Assembly: GCA_023935145.1 (NCBI GenBank)
Contig: CM043702.1
Location: 59,685,001 to 59,749,000, forward strand
Reading direction: 5' to 3'
DNA: 64,000 bases
Source of the DNA: Bretschneidera sinensis
Lineage: Eukaryota; Streptophyta; Magnoliopsida; Brassicales; Akaniaceae
The notes below the pieces were generated by a model. That model saw only the letters and a program-made list of their open reading frames with translations. It was not told the DNA's origin and searched no databases. Position 1 is the stretch's first letter. Every line of letters begins with the position of its first letter. The position numbers were made by a program, and so were the translations under genes. Positions 35,888 to 46,031 of the stretch are shown here, piece after piece.

Positions 35888-36121
35888 TTTGGTGAGAGGG
35901 TGTCAGAACATGAACAGGGGGTTATCGGAGCAAGACTCCAAGAATCAAAGGTCAACTTCTTGAGGTGATTCAAGAACGGAGTAGAGATCAAGATCTGATC
36001 GTGTTCTTGAGCGTGATTCAAGAACAGTATTGAGATCAATCTTTGATTGTGTTCTAGAGATTTAGAAGAAGTTGAAAAGCAATTGTGGCTGCTGCATAAA
36101 TCTTGATATTTTCTCTGCAAG

Positions 36122-36783
36122 ATGGGTTCAAACTTCATTGTTGAGAATTTTGATGGAAAGGGAGACTTTGCCCTTTGGAAGTGGAAAATCAAAGCTATTC
36201 TTATGCAACAAAATATGGACTTGGCGATTGGAGAAGATGACGCTTTTCCAACAAGTATCACAGAGGTCCAGCGGAATGAGATGAAGAAGATGGCATATAG
36301 CACCATATTTCTACACATGTTGGATAGTATCACAAGGGAGTGCGAAGACTTGGAAGATCCAACTGCCATTTGGAAGAAACTAGATGAGTTATTTCTTATC
36401 AACACTCTCCCTAATAAGATATATCTTCTAAAATGAATCTTTGCTTTTAAAATGGATCATGATAAAGAGTTGTAAGATAATCTTGAATCCAAGATAAGGG
36501 AAGCATCAAGTGGAGAAGAGTAATTCATTAGAGGAAGGCCAGCAACTCGGTATGCCAGCAACATACATGGCTACTACTAGGACAAACTACAAGGTAGAGG
36601 ACAAAGCCATAGAAGAGCGCACTCTAAAGGGAGATTTGGAGGAAAGAGATGCTACTACTACCATAAGGAGGGTTATTTCAAGAAAGATTGCAAGAAGATG
36701 ATAAGGGATGAGAGGGAAGCCATACCAATGATGGAGAGGCTTCGGTTGCTAAGGGAGAATAACAAGATGATGATGCTCTTGTT
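36122..36783 (+). pseudogene. Copia gag remnant
   Basis: Starts MGSNFIVENFDGKGDF and is open for 104 codons through FLHMLDSITRECEDLEDPT. A stop at 36434 follows, then KEL-stop-DNLESKIREASS, which shows the same missing segment as element 1. A basic tail with one repeat unit and a damaged knuckle (RCYYYHKEGYFKKDC; one Cys and the His position changed) follow in other frames. Confidence 0.85.
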
Positions 36784-37431
36784 GTGTGCTCAAATGTGAG
36801 TAAGGGGCAAGAAGGCAGCGAGAGATGGATCTTGGATTCTAGGTGCACTTATCATATGTGTCCTCATTGGGATTGGTTCAATAATTTCAAGGAAACCAAT
36901 GATGGAAAGGTTTTCCTGGGGAATGATACTTCTTGCCAAGTGAGGGGCACAGGAGAAATCCAGTTGAGGATGTTTGATGGAATGACAAGGCTGCTGAGGA
37001 ATATGAGATATCTTCCAGAGTTGAGAAAAAATTTGATCTTATTGAGGCAGCTAGATTCCATGGGGTACATATACAAAGCAGAGGGAGGAAAGATCAAGGT
37101 AACCAAGGGATCTTTGATAGTGATCAAAGCAGCAATGAAGGATGGTCTCTATGAGATGATCAGAGACACGAAGATCAAGGGTCAAGCAGCAAGCTTGATG
37201 GCTGAGATGGATAAGGCAGCCCCTTAGCACAATTTCTTGGGACACATAAGAGAAAAAGGCCTGGAAGTTCTCAGCAATAACAGTCTATATAATGGTGACA
37301 AAGTAGAGGAACTTGATTTCTATGAATGTTGTGTTCTTGGGAAACAACATCGGGTCACCTTCAACACCGGAGTGCACAAGTCTAAGGGCATTCTTGACTA
37401 CATTCATATGGATCTTTGGGGGCCATCAAGA
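36784..37431 (+). pseudogene. Copia protease and integrase N-terminus, cut by element 4
   Basis: The protease motif is WILDSRCTYHMCPH (Asp-Ser-Arg instead of Asp-Ser-Gly). The pre-integrase domain follows, ending in a stop at 37225. The zinc-binding region resumes at 37237 (GHIREKGLEVLSNN, then CCVLGKQHRVTF), and the integrase core begins with HMDLWGP, whose Asp is intact. Element 4 then interrupts at 37432; integrase continues at 42677. Confidence 0.88.
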
Positions 37432-38715
37432 TGGTGGATGATTATCTACCTAAATAAATATGCAAATAATTGTACTTGTTTTAATTGCAAGTGCACAAGG
37501 TCAATGGTAGCATAGTGTGCAAGTGCGAGATCATTTCCACAGGGATTGGTCAATTTCGATTGAGAATTAGTTTCTTCAAAGTAAAAAGAGAAATAACTGT
37601 TCAGTGTGAGTTAACAATAATGAGAACATAAGACTACGATATCCACCATTAATTATACTTTCCCACTAAGTAAGGTGCCAATGCTCTAGCCTTATTATGA
37701 ATATTTAATGGTTACCAACCTAAGGGCTTGGTCCACACCTTAGGCTATTGATCTCCCTATGCAATGAGTTAGGTATGCTGTATACTCTAACTCTTTTCTC
37801 TCTTAAGGGATTCAGTACGGGTGTTTACTGAGTTGTTCCTTAAGAGAGCATAATGGCTGTGGAGATCGGCAACCACACGGGACCTAGGGCTTGGTCCACT
37901 CCCGGTTTCCCGTGTTGATTAATCTGAGAATCCGGTGTGGATATCTCTTGTTACTATTGTCGAACCCAGGACTCGGTCATCCATATCAATTCAACTAGCT
38001 AATCCATACCACATGCATACGTTGATCAGACACACACATATGAGGAATTTAAATACAAACAGGTATTAATCAAGTTAAACATTCTAACAAGGCTATAGGC
38101 AAAGGTAATCAATGAATAAATGTGTGGAAAAGCATAACTAGGGCTTCAATCGAGCCCTATAAAAGTTTAGTTACACATGCTAATTAAACTAAACATTCTA
38201 ATCATAATGAAACAAAAACAAAAAAATAAAACCCGAAGAGACTCGGGAGATAAGTCGTCAATTCCTCTCCTAAGCTTGCAACTTCAAGTCTAAAACAAAA
38301 AGTATGGTTTATGTGTTTTACAAGGCTATATATAGGGCTCTCAGGGTGTCTCAAAACCCTAATTTCCTATTTGAGATTCAGAGACTTCTTTCCATATCTG
38401 GCTCTGCCACCTCTGGAATGTTTGTGCTCGATCATTTGTGGGCTGCACTCGAGCGCATGTGTGCGCTTGAGCATTCTAAAAGTGTGCTCGTATGCCTTGC
38501 GCTCGATCACAAGGGAGGTGCGCTCGAGTGCACCTTGCTGGATGGCAAAACTTGACTTTTTACTCCTAAAAGCTCCAAACTATCATCTTTTTGTCAAAGC
38601 CCTGTGGAAAACACATAAAACACGAAAATGAAATAGAATCTACTAAACTAGATAAACAAATAGCCTAACAACCGTAAATTAAGGGGCTTAAATATGACTA
38701 TTTAAGCACATATCA
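37432..38715 (-). repeat. 3' LTR of element 4
   Basis: 1284 bp, minus strand TGATATGTGC...CCACCA. A cluster of GCGCTCGAGCGC-like palindromes lies at about 38420-38545, with a TATA box (CTATATATAGCC on the minus strand) at about 38324-38335 downstream of it. Confidence 0.92.
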
Positions 38716-40140
38716 CACCCCCAAACTTACATATTGCTAGTCCCTTAGCAATACGAAACTAAAAACTAAATGAAAAACAAAGACGCAAAGATAAATCCAT
38801 CATTCGTGGTATCCAAAGATTTAAGTGTCCCATAAACCATGATATTTATTCATGAGCAAGCTTAAAGTACAAACCCATCTTCGCAATGAATAGGAGTTTT
38901 AAATTTTAATTACTTACAAGAGGTAGGCTAAGGCATCAAAAGTCAGTATGGTGAACTAGTACATACAAGATGAAGCTTTCAAATGATTCCAATGTGTAGT
39001 GTTTCGGTGTCTTAACATTCATCGAATTTCCTACTCGAATAACAATAATGGCATAGTTTTATTTCTTTCTTTTCTCTTTTATTATGATATTTTTGCCACG
39101 TTGAGTTCCCTTAAGCTTTCTAATTGACTCATGTAGCGAGTGTTTAGCCAATGACTCCCAAACCAGATGGTTTTAGGGCATTAGGTGTAAATACACCCTT
39201 AAGGACTTACTAACTCGAGTAAAAAAGGCTATAAAACTAACTGGTCTTAATGCTGGCAAGCAAAATTCCCACCTTTTGACATGAACTCTCACTGCTTACT
39301 GAGGCAAGAGGTCCAGTTACTTAGTGAAAACTTTATTTAATGATCATTATAAGCACAATTTCCACCTTTTGACGTGAACAGTCGCTGCTTACTGAGGCAA
39401 GAGGTCCAGTTACTCTGTGGAAGGTTTATTTAATGATCGTTAGGAGCATTTTATTTTCTCTTTTTGTGCAATAAAAATTTTCTCTATTTTTTTTATGCCA
39501 GAGTGTTCATCTAATTGGTCATCTGGTTACAGTTAAGCCATGGAAACATACACATTAAAGTTATATTTCATACCCCACACAATTATGTGTTAATGTGCTC
39601 ATGTCAGATTTAGATCAAACTTGTGAGTTCTTAAATGCCAAAAGTAGGTAACTAAACCTTAAAACTCTATTATCAGCTAATGTATTAAGGATTTTAAGCT
39701 CACTGATGAAATCATATCACAATATTCGTTTAGATCAACAAAAATTTTCAACATAATATGAATATGCATTTATCTTTTAAAAATAAATAAATAAAACTGG
39801 GACAAGTGTGTGACTGTGTCTCCCATACCCCCAAACTTAAATTACACATTGTCCCCAATGTGTGAATAACATGGAAAGATTTACCCTGGGAGATGGAGAA
39901 CTAGCTGGGCCGGCATGGCTCATAGCACACTCCCAAACTTGAACGGATGCATACATTGTCCTTAAAAAAGAAAAACTAACGTAATACGGGAAAACAAAAG
40001 GTACAAAAAATAAATAAATAACAATAAATATGAAAAGCAATAAAAATAAAAGGATAAGCTGTGTGGTGCCTCTCATGAGCGCTAAGTTTAACGTCTTCAA
40101 CCGGACCGTGCCTTATTCTTCCCCAAAACTATGATTTGCA
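38716..40140 (-). other. 3' non-coding region of element 4: two polypurine tracts and a hairpin
   Basis: Next to the LTR, the minus strand reads GTAAGTTTGGGGGTG (38716-38730), the expected polypurine tract. About 1.1 kb upstream a second one, TTTAAGTTTGGGGGTA (about 39826-39841), follows a perfect hairpin CACATTGGGGACAATGTG (39845-39862, 7-bp stem). Between them is a two-copy direct repeat of about 93 bp (CCACCTTTTGAC at 39269 and 39362). Element 5 has the same layout at 58191-59366. Confidence 0.82.
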
Positions 40141-40202
40141 GCAACTAGCATAGGTAGTGTATTATTCTCTCCCATATAAGCATAAGTCAAATACTTCGGC
40201 AA

Positions 40203-41093
40203 TTACTTCAACTTCAAATTTGGTGCCTGGACAATAAAAGGGAAAAAAGTAGTATTAGAAGGCACTAGAGTGTCAAATGGATCGATGTACTTACTTGGAT
40301 GCTTTGGAGGGGCCTCAAGAAGGTGCATAGTTTCAATGATGTCATCAGTAACATCCTCACATTCGGGCTCAAAATCCGATCTTGTGACAGTATAGGTAAG
40401 AGCAGTTTCTAATGGATCAATGTGATGGGCTAGAAATTCTCCCTGTTTTCTTTCACTTAGCTCCTTAGCCAATTGCCCCATTTGCACCTCTAGTCTCTGA
40501 ATAGCTTGCTCATGCTTGGCATTGATTTGTCTTTGCTCAGTCCAAAATTGTATTTCCTCTGCCATGAACTGTTCTTGTGAAGTTATCAGTTGTTGTTGCT
40601 GAGTTGCCAGTTGCCTCACAATGCTTTCTAGGTCAATATCCCTTGATTCCTGAACTGATTAGGCTGTTGGTTGGGAGTTCCTTTGCTGCCCTTGAAGGTT
40701 CAGGGCATTTTGATCATTGTTCCATGAGAAGTTGGGGTGGTTTCGTTATCCAGGATTATAGGTATTTGCATATGCATTGTTCTTGGAATGATAGTTGTTT
40801 GGTCCCACATAGTTTGCTTGCTCTGGATCTGTAAAGTAATACACAGGGCAAGTTTCAGAAGTTTGATTTACATTAGAACATATAGCACATACCTGGAGTT
40901 ATGTAACTTGTTGACTAGGAGGAATGTTTTGCGTAGTCGTGCATTTTACAAGCATATCTATCTTTCTTTCCATAGCATCCAACCAATTTGGAAATCCACC
41001 ATTTAAGTTCACTTCATACATGCCCTTGCTCTTTACTCCTTGCTCTGTATTGAGTCGAAAGAAGATTGGATTTTTGGATCGAAGCCTTTGCAT
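40203..41093 (-). pseudogene. Athila-like gag remnant with protease deleted in frame
   Basis: Fragments read MYEVNLNGGFPNWLDAMERK, then a knuckle-like CAICSNVNQTSETC where the His is Gln, then NAYANTYNPG-stop-RNHPNFSW. A final 138-codon open stretch (40203-40619) covers the gag C-terminus (MGQLAKELSERKQGEF) and passes without frame change into LEAPPKHPSKYIDPF, which in element 5 lies after the protease. The protease was thus removed by an in-frame deletion. Confidence 0.8.
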
Positions 41094-41156
41094 GAATCAG
41101 TTGAACCAGTTCAGTGCAGTAGTTTCAGTACTGTTGCTCGGGTACTCTCTGGACCT

Positions 41157-41240
41157 TTTGCGCTCGAGCGCACCTTGAACTGTGCTCGATCACTGTTCTT
41201 CTTGTGCTCCAGCGCACCACTAGTGCGCTCAATCGCAATG
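41157..41240 (-). promoter_or_regulatory. Palindrome cluster in 5' internal region of element 4
   Basis: About 150-240 nt after the primer site. Holds TGCGCTCGAGCGCA (a perfect 14-bp palindrome) and decayed GTGCTCGATCAC, GTGCTCCAGCGCAC and GTGCGCTCAATCGCA copies. On the minus strand it follows a T-rich tract ending TTGTTCAG. It is the same motif type as in this element's LTR, but no TATA box follows here, so a promoter role is unsupported. Confidence 0.55.
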
Positions 41241-41395
41241 AGGACAGAAACTCCTCTGCTGCACACCTGAACAAAAACAAAAAATGAAAACATTAAAAAA
41301 ATTAGAGTTGTTTGATAAAGAAAATATAAACGGAAAAGAAAAAATAAAAATAAAAATTACTAATGAAAATAATTCTAAAAAGAAATTTAGTGCAA

Positions 41396-41413
41396 TCCCC
41401 GACAACGGCACTA
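41396..41413 (-). other. Primer binding site, tRNA-Asp type
   Basis: On the minus strand it is TAGTGCCGTTGTCGGGGA, three transitions from the tRNA-Asp site TGGCGCCGTTGCCGGGGA seen intact in element 6, a few bases after the 5' LTR. Confidence 0.82.
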
Positions 41414-41419
41414 AAAACT

Positions 41420-42676
41420 TGGTGGACGATTATCTACCTAAATAAATATGTAAATAATCGTACTTGTTTTAATTGCAAGTGCACAAGGTCAATGGTAGCA
41501 TAGTGTGCAAGTGCGAGATCATTTCCACAGGGATTGGTCAATTTTGATTTAGAATTAGTTTCTTTAAAGTAAAAAGAGAAATAACTGTTGAGTGTGAGTT
41601 AACAATAATGAGAACATAGGACTACAGTATCCACCACTAATTATACTTTCCCACTAAGTAAGGTGCCAATGCTCTAGTCTTATTATGAATATTTAATGGT
41701 TGCCAACCTAAGGGCTTGGTCCACTCCTTAGGCTATTGATCTCAATATGCAATGAGTTAGGCATGGTGTATACTCTAACTCTTTTCTCTCTTAAGGGATT
41801 CAACATGGGTGTATACTGATTTGTTCCTTAAGAGAGCATAAGAGCTGTGGAGATCGACAACCACACGGGACCTAGGGCTTAGTCCGCTCCCGATTTCTCA
41901 TGTTGATTAATCCGAGAATCCGGTGTGGATATCTCTTGTTACTATTGTCGAACCCAGGACTCGGTCATCCAAATTAATTAAACTAACTAATCCATACCAC
42001 ATGCATAAGTTAATCAGACACACACATATGAGGAATTTAAATACAAACATGTATTAATCAAGTTAAACATTCTAACACGGCTATAAGCAAAGGTAATCAA
42101 TGAATAAATGTGTGGAAAAGCATAACTAGGGCTTCAATCGAGCCCTATAAAAGTTTAGTTATAAATGCTAATTAAACTAAACATTCTAATCATAATGAAA
42201 CAAAAACAGAAAAATAAAACCCAAAGAGGACTTGGGAGATGAGTCGTCAATTCCTCTCCTAAGCTTGCAACTTCAAGTCTAAAACAAAAGGTATGGTTTA
42301 TGGGTTTTACAAGGCTATATATAGGGTTCTAAGGGTGTCCCGAAACCCCAATTTCCTATTTGAGATCCAGAGACTTCTTTCCATATCTGGCTCTACCACC
42401 TCTGGAATGTTTGCGCTCGATCGTATGCGAGCTGTGCTCGAGCGCATGTGTGCGCTCGAGCCTTCTACAAGTGCGCTCGTATGCCTGTGCGCTCGATCAC
42501 AAGGGGCAAAACTTGACTTTTTACTCCTAAAAGCTCCAAAATATCATCGTTTTGTCAAAGCCCTGTGGAAAACACATAAAACATGAAAATGAAATAGAAT
42601 CTACTAAAATAGATAAACAAAGAGCCTAACAAGCATAAATTAAGGGGCTTAAATATGACTATTTAAGCACTTATCA
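41420..42676 (-). repeat. 5' LTR of element 4
   Basis: 1257 bp, TGATAAGTGC...CCACCA on the minus strand. U5 holds CCTGTGGAAATGATCTCGCA, a variant of a U5 motif shared by element 5 and the solo LTRs. Confidence 0.93.
42315..42505 (-). promoter_or_regulatory. LTR promoter of element 4: palindrome cluster plus TATA
   Basis: On the minus strand, GCGCTCGAGC-type palindromes (about 42413-42503, at least five copies, some decayed) lie about 85 bp upstream of the TATA box CTATATATAGCC (about 42314-42325). No USE element is seen here. Confidence 0.6.
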
Positions 42677-43435
42677 CAAGAACACCAACATAGGGAGGTA
42701 ATCTTTACTTTCTATCTTTAATTGATGCTTATTCTAGAAAGGTTTGGGTTTATTTGCTTAAAAATAAATCAGATGCTTTGAATAAATTAGTGGTGTGGAA
42801 AAAGTTAGAAGAAACTCAAATGGGCAGGGCAGTTAAGGTGTTAATAACCAATAATGGCTTAGAATTTTTTAACAAGGAACTTGATCAATTCTGTAAGTTA
42901 ACTGGGATTCTAAGACATAGAACGGTTGTGAAAACCCCTCAGCAAAATTGAATTGTTGAGAGGATGAATAAGATCCTTATGGAAAAGGTTAGGTGCATGA
43001 TTATACGATCCAGATTACCCAAATGTTTTTGGGGGGAAGCGGTGTCTACTGCTGCATATTTGGTTAATAGATCGACCTATAGAGCTTTAGAGCTCAAGAC
43101 TCCTGAGGAGGTGTGAAGTGGAAAGCCCCTTGAGTTGAATAACCTTAGAAATTTTGGGTGTGCTGCGTTTCCATATTAAAAGGATGATAATCTTAGCCTA
43201 AGGTTTAGAAAATATGTGTTTCTAGGATATGGGGAAGGGGCTAAGGGGTATAGGTTGTGGTCCTTAGAGCCAAAAGGATTTAAACTCATAATAAGTAGGG
43301 ATGTCATTGTTAATGAATTGTTATTTCCCTATTTGGAGAAAACTAACCCTGCAGGGGCTAGTAAGCAAACCAGTTCGGTATTTGTGGAGTATAGCATCAA
43401 GAAATATTCAGTTCAGGTAAAGCAATGAAGGCAAG
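42677..43435 (+). pseudogene. Copia element 3 integrase, continued
   Basis: Resumes directly after element 4 and TSD. Open 42754-42951 with ALNKLVVWKKLEETQMGRAV, then ITNNGLEFF (Asn for the catalytic Asp, as in element 2) and LRHRTVVKTPQQN, ended by a stop just before the catalytic Glu region. The C-terminal part is open at 43216-43428 (FLGYGEGAKGYRLW, DVIVNELLFPY). Confidence 0.88.
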
Positions 43436-43850
43436 AGGGTTCGGACTAGGTAGAGCCCATTGATGAAGGCTATGCTTAGGACACTCGAGAGGAGGCTGAA
43501 CTAGAAGGGGATGATGCAGCAAGTCAGAATGACTATCAGCTCACAAGGGACTGGGAAAGAAGGTTGGTCAGACCACCTTTGAGATATGGTTTTGCGGCTG
43601 CGACTGTAGCAGCTTCTTGGACAGAAGGAGGGATAAGTGAACTAGAGACTTACATTGATGCCATGGGATGTAAGAATTCGTCAAGATGGAAGCTAGCTAT
43701 AGAGTATGAAATGCATTCTTTGAGGAAGAACAACTCTTGAGAATTGGGGCACATTCCAGGAAAACAGAGAGTTGTGGATTGTAAGTGGACTTACAAGATC
43801 AAAGAAGGGAACCCTCAAGGGGATAAAGTTCAGAACGAGGCTAGGCTAGT
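43436..43850 (+). pseudogene. Copia element 3 RT, N-terminal part
   Basis: Readable in broken frames: LRYGFAAATVAASWTEGG, LETYIDAMGCKNSSRWK and VVDCKWTYKIKEGNPQGD. It is cut by the solo LTR at 43851 and resumes at 45095 with the TSD CTAGT. Confidence 0.82.
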
Positions 43851-45094
43851 TGATGAGTCTTAAATATTGCATATTTTAGACCCTTAACTTACATTTGTTA
43901 TGCTCTTAGTTAGTAGTATTTCACTTTATTTTACATCTTTCTTGTGTTTTGTGTATTTTTACAGGTTTGTGGAGAAAATGAAGCATTTCAGGAGATGTGA
44001 AGCTTCTGGAGACATTGCGATCGATCGCACGAGATATGCGATCAAGCGCACCTGCCTACGAACGAGCACATAATCAATATCCCACATCGAAATATTTGAA
44101 GTTCAGTGCATCTGCGATCGATCGTAGCAGACATGCGATCGAGCACACATGAGATCGTGCGCATAAGACATGCGATCGATCGTACCTGCGATCGATCGCA
44201 CCATACTGCGATCGAGGGCATACGGGCAGAATCCCACATCGAATCTGCAACCCATATTGCTCCGGGTCTTCCCCTATATAAACACCATTTGGCTTCATAA
44301 TTCAGTGTACAATTCCTGAGCCACTTTGGTGTTTACCGGTGGACGTCCGCCAGCATTCTGGTGGATCCTGAACGCATTGCTACCACGAGGGGAAGCGCCG
44401 CCTGTCAGCGAGTGAAATTTTTCCCATGTAAAGTTGTTTATTTATTTCTTTATATTCGGTTGTTTTAGTTTAAATGTTTAGCACTTTTTATTACAGTTTT
44501 ATAGTTATGAATGGCTAGACTCTTCAGCTAAGGTTGAAGATGAAGCCCTGCCGTTGTTTGGCGTAGTAGTTCAGATTTGCTTGTACAAATCTGACAATTT
44601 TTAGTATAAATATTCTGTCAATTATTTGAGTTAATCTTATAATTGATTGAGTTTAAATTGTCTGTTGGATATTCCTTGTGTTTCATCTGATGGATACATT
44701 GAATGCTTTTCGATTAAATTGGATTTCCTTTGTGATTTGTTGAGAGCGGATACATTAGACGCTTTTGGTTTAATTGGGATATTCTTTGTTTTTTGTCTTA
44801 TAGTTGGATTCATGGAATGTTTTGATAGGCTATATTTTTAGAACATATATGATTAACTTCGGTGGGGTGGATTCGAAAACCTTAGTGTTTTTATTATTAG
44901 TTTTAAAATCAACTTAGTTTAGTTTTAATTTATTTTGCAATATCATTCTGAAATTTGGAACTAGGTTAAGATAGGTTAGTTTAGATTAAAAATATATTTT
45001 CACAACGCAATTCCCTGTGGATTCGACCTCGCACTTGCACAACGCTATACTGCAAACGACTCGTGCACTTGCGAGTAACTTAAAACTCACAACA
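43851..45094 (+). mobile_element. Solo LTR with snRNA-type promoter, gypsy type
   Basis: 1244 bp, TGATGAGTCTT...CTCACAACA, TSD CTAGT on both sides (43846-43850, 45095-45099). No internal region, so it is the product of LTR-LTR recombination. It matches the solo LTR at 62581-63779. U5 contains CCTGTGGATTCGACCTCGCA. It holds palindromes, two USE matches and a TATA box. Confidence 0.93.
44016..44282 (+). promoter_or_regulatory. snRNA-type promoter with palindrome cluster
   Basis: USE matches ATCCCACATCG at 44079-44089 and 44231-44241. The second lies exactly 33 bp upstream of TATATAAA (44275-44282). Between and around them are perfect palindromes TGCGATCGATCGCA at 44016-44029 and 44187-44200, with several one- or two-base variants (about 44035-44050, 44112-44125, 44133-44150, 44171-44184). 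The USE sequence and its pairing with TATA are known from plant U-snRNA genes; use by an LTR is my inference. Confidence 0.75.
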
Positions 45095-45963
45095 CTAGTG
45101 GTGAAGGGGTTCACGCAAAGAGACGACATAGATTTCACAGAAACTTTCTCACCTGGACACAAGGTGGAGGAAAGGGTCAGTATCCTCATCTATGCTGATG
45201 ATATGCTGTTGGTTGGGAACAAAAGGGAGAGGATAGAAAGGTTGACATCTCAACTCAGTGAGGAGTTTGAGAGGAAGGATCTTGGCCTTGCATAAAAGAT
45301 CCTTGGGATGAGAAGAATTCGGGAAAGGGAGAGAAACAGGTTGAAGGTTTCTCAGTCTTCCTATATAGAAAAGATGTTGTCTAAGTTTTCTATGGAAGAT
45401 GGTAAACCAGTGAAGGTTCCTTTTGCTAGTCATTTCAAGTTCTCCAGCTAACAATGTCCTGGAACGGATGAGGAGAATAAGGAAATGGAAAGAGTCCCTT
45501 ATTCTAGTGCGGTTGGATCAGTCATGTTCATGATGGTAAGCACTAGACCCGACATTTCTCAGGGAATTAGAGTTCTCTGTAGAATTGTGAGTAATCCCGG
45601 AAAGCAGCTTTGGCTTGGGATGAAGTGATTGCTGAGGTATTTGAAGGCTCAGTTGCAGCCGGTGGTAGCATTCTCAACAACCGAGGCAAAGGGTTGTTGA
45701 AAGAGTGGAAGGTCCTAAAAGAGCAGGTGGTGGTGTCTTCAGGTAGCCAAAGTGCATGGCACTTGTGTAGGAACACGGTGTTCTATGAGAGGACTAAGCA
45801 TATAGATGTTCAGTATCATTTTGTTCGGGGAAATGTTACGGAATGATGCATTCATGTGGACAAAGTCGCAACGGAAGAAAATTCGACAGATTTAGGTACT
45901 AAAGTTCTACCTCAAAGCAAGTTCAATCATTGCCTTGGACTTCTTAGGATTGGAGTCAGTTGA
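45095..45963 (+). pseudogene. Copia element 3 RT and RNase H remnant
   Basis: RT resumes with VKGFTQRDDIDFTETFSP and passes straight to GHKVEERVSILIYADDMLLVG: the same deletion as in element 1, while the catalytic box is YADD. RNase H shows LLRYLKAQLQPVVAFSTTEA, again the element 1 deletion, plus a further one (to KGLLKEWKVLKEQ). It ends at the expected stop (45961-45963). Confidence 0.87.
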
Positions 45964-46031
45964 TATGGTGACTCAAGTTGAGTTAGATCCTAAGTTCTCT
46001 GTACAATGGGTTCAGGTTTAATCGCTTAGAC

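Larger units (their letters stand above)
37432..42676 (-). mobile_element. Athila-like gypsy element 4, gag-only, non-autonomous
   Basis: LTRs of 1284 and 1257 bp, TSD CAAGA (37427-37431, 42677-42681). On the minus strand: 5' LTR, tRNA-Asp primer site, leader, decayed gag, a long 3' region with two polypurine tracts, 3' LTR. Protease, RT, RNase H and integrase are absent. The gag signature YNPG-RNHPNFSWNN and the primer site place it with Athila/Tat-type Ty3/gypsy elements. Total 5.2 kb with gag only resembles plant TR-GAG elements. Confidence 0.92.

Noticed and set aside
41157..41240. Palindromes as restriction-like or tRNA-like structures
   Set aside because: No cloverleaf can be drawn; the pattern is short separate palindromes, better described as a motif cluster.
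44440..44660. snRNA 3' box (AGTNNAA type) downstream of the snRNA-type promoter
   Set aside because: AGTTTAA strings occur, but without the CA at the required distance and in AT-rich DNA where chance matches are expected.
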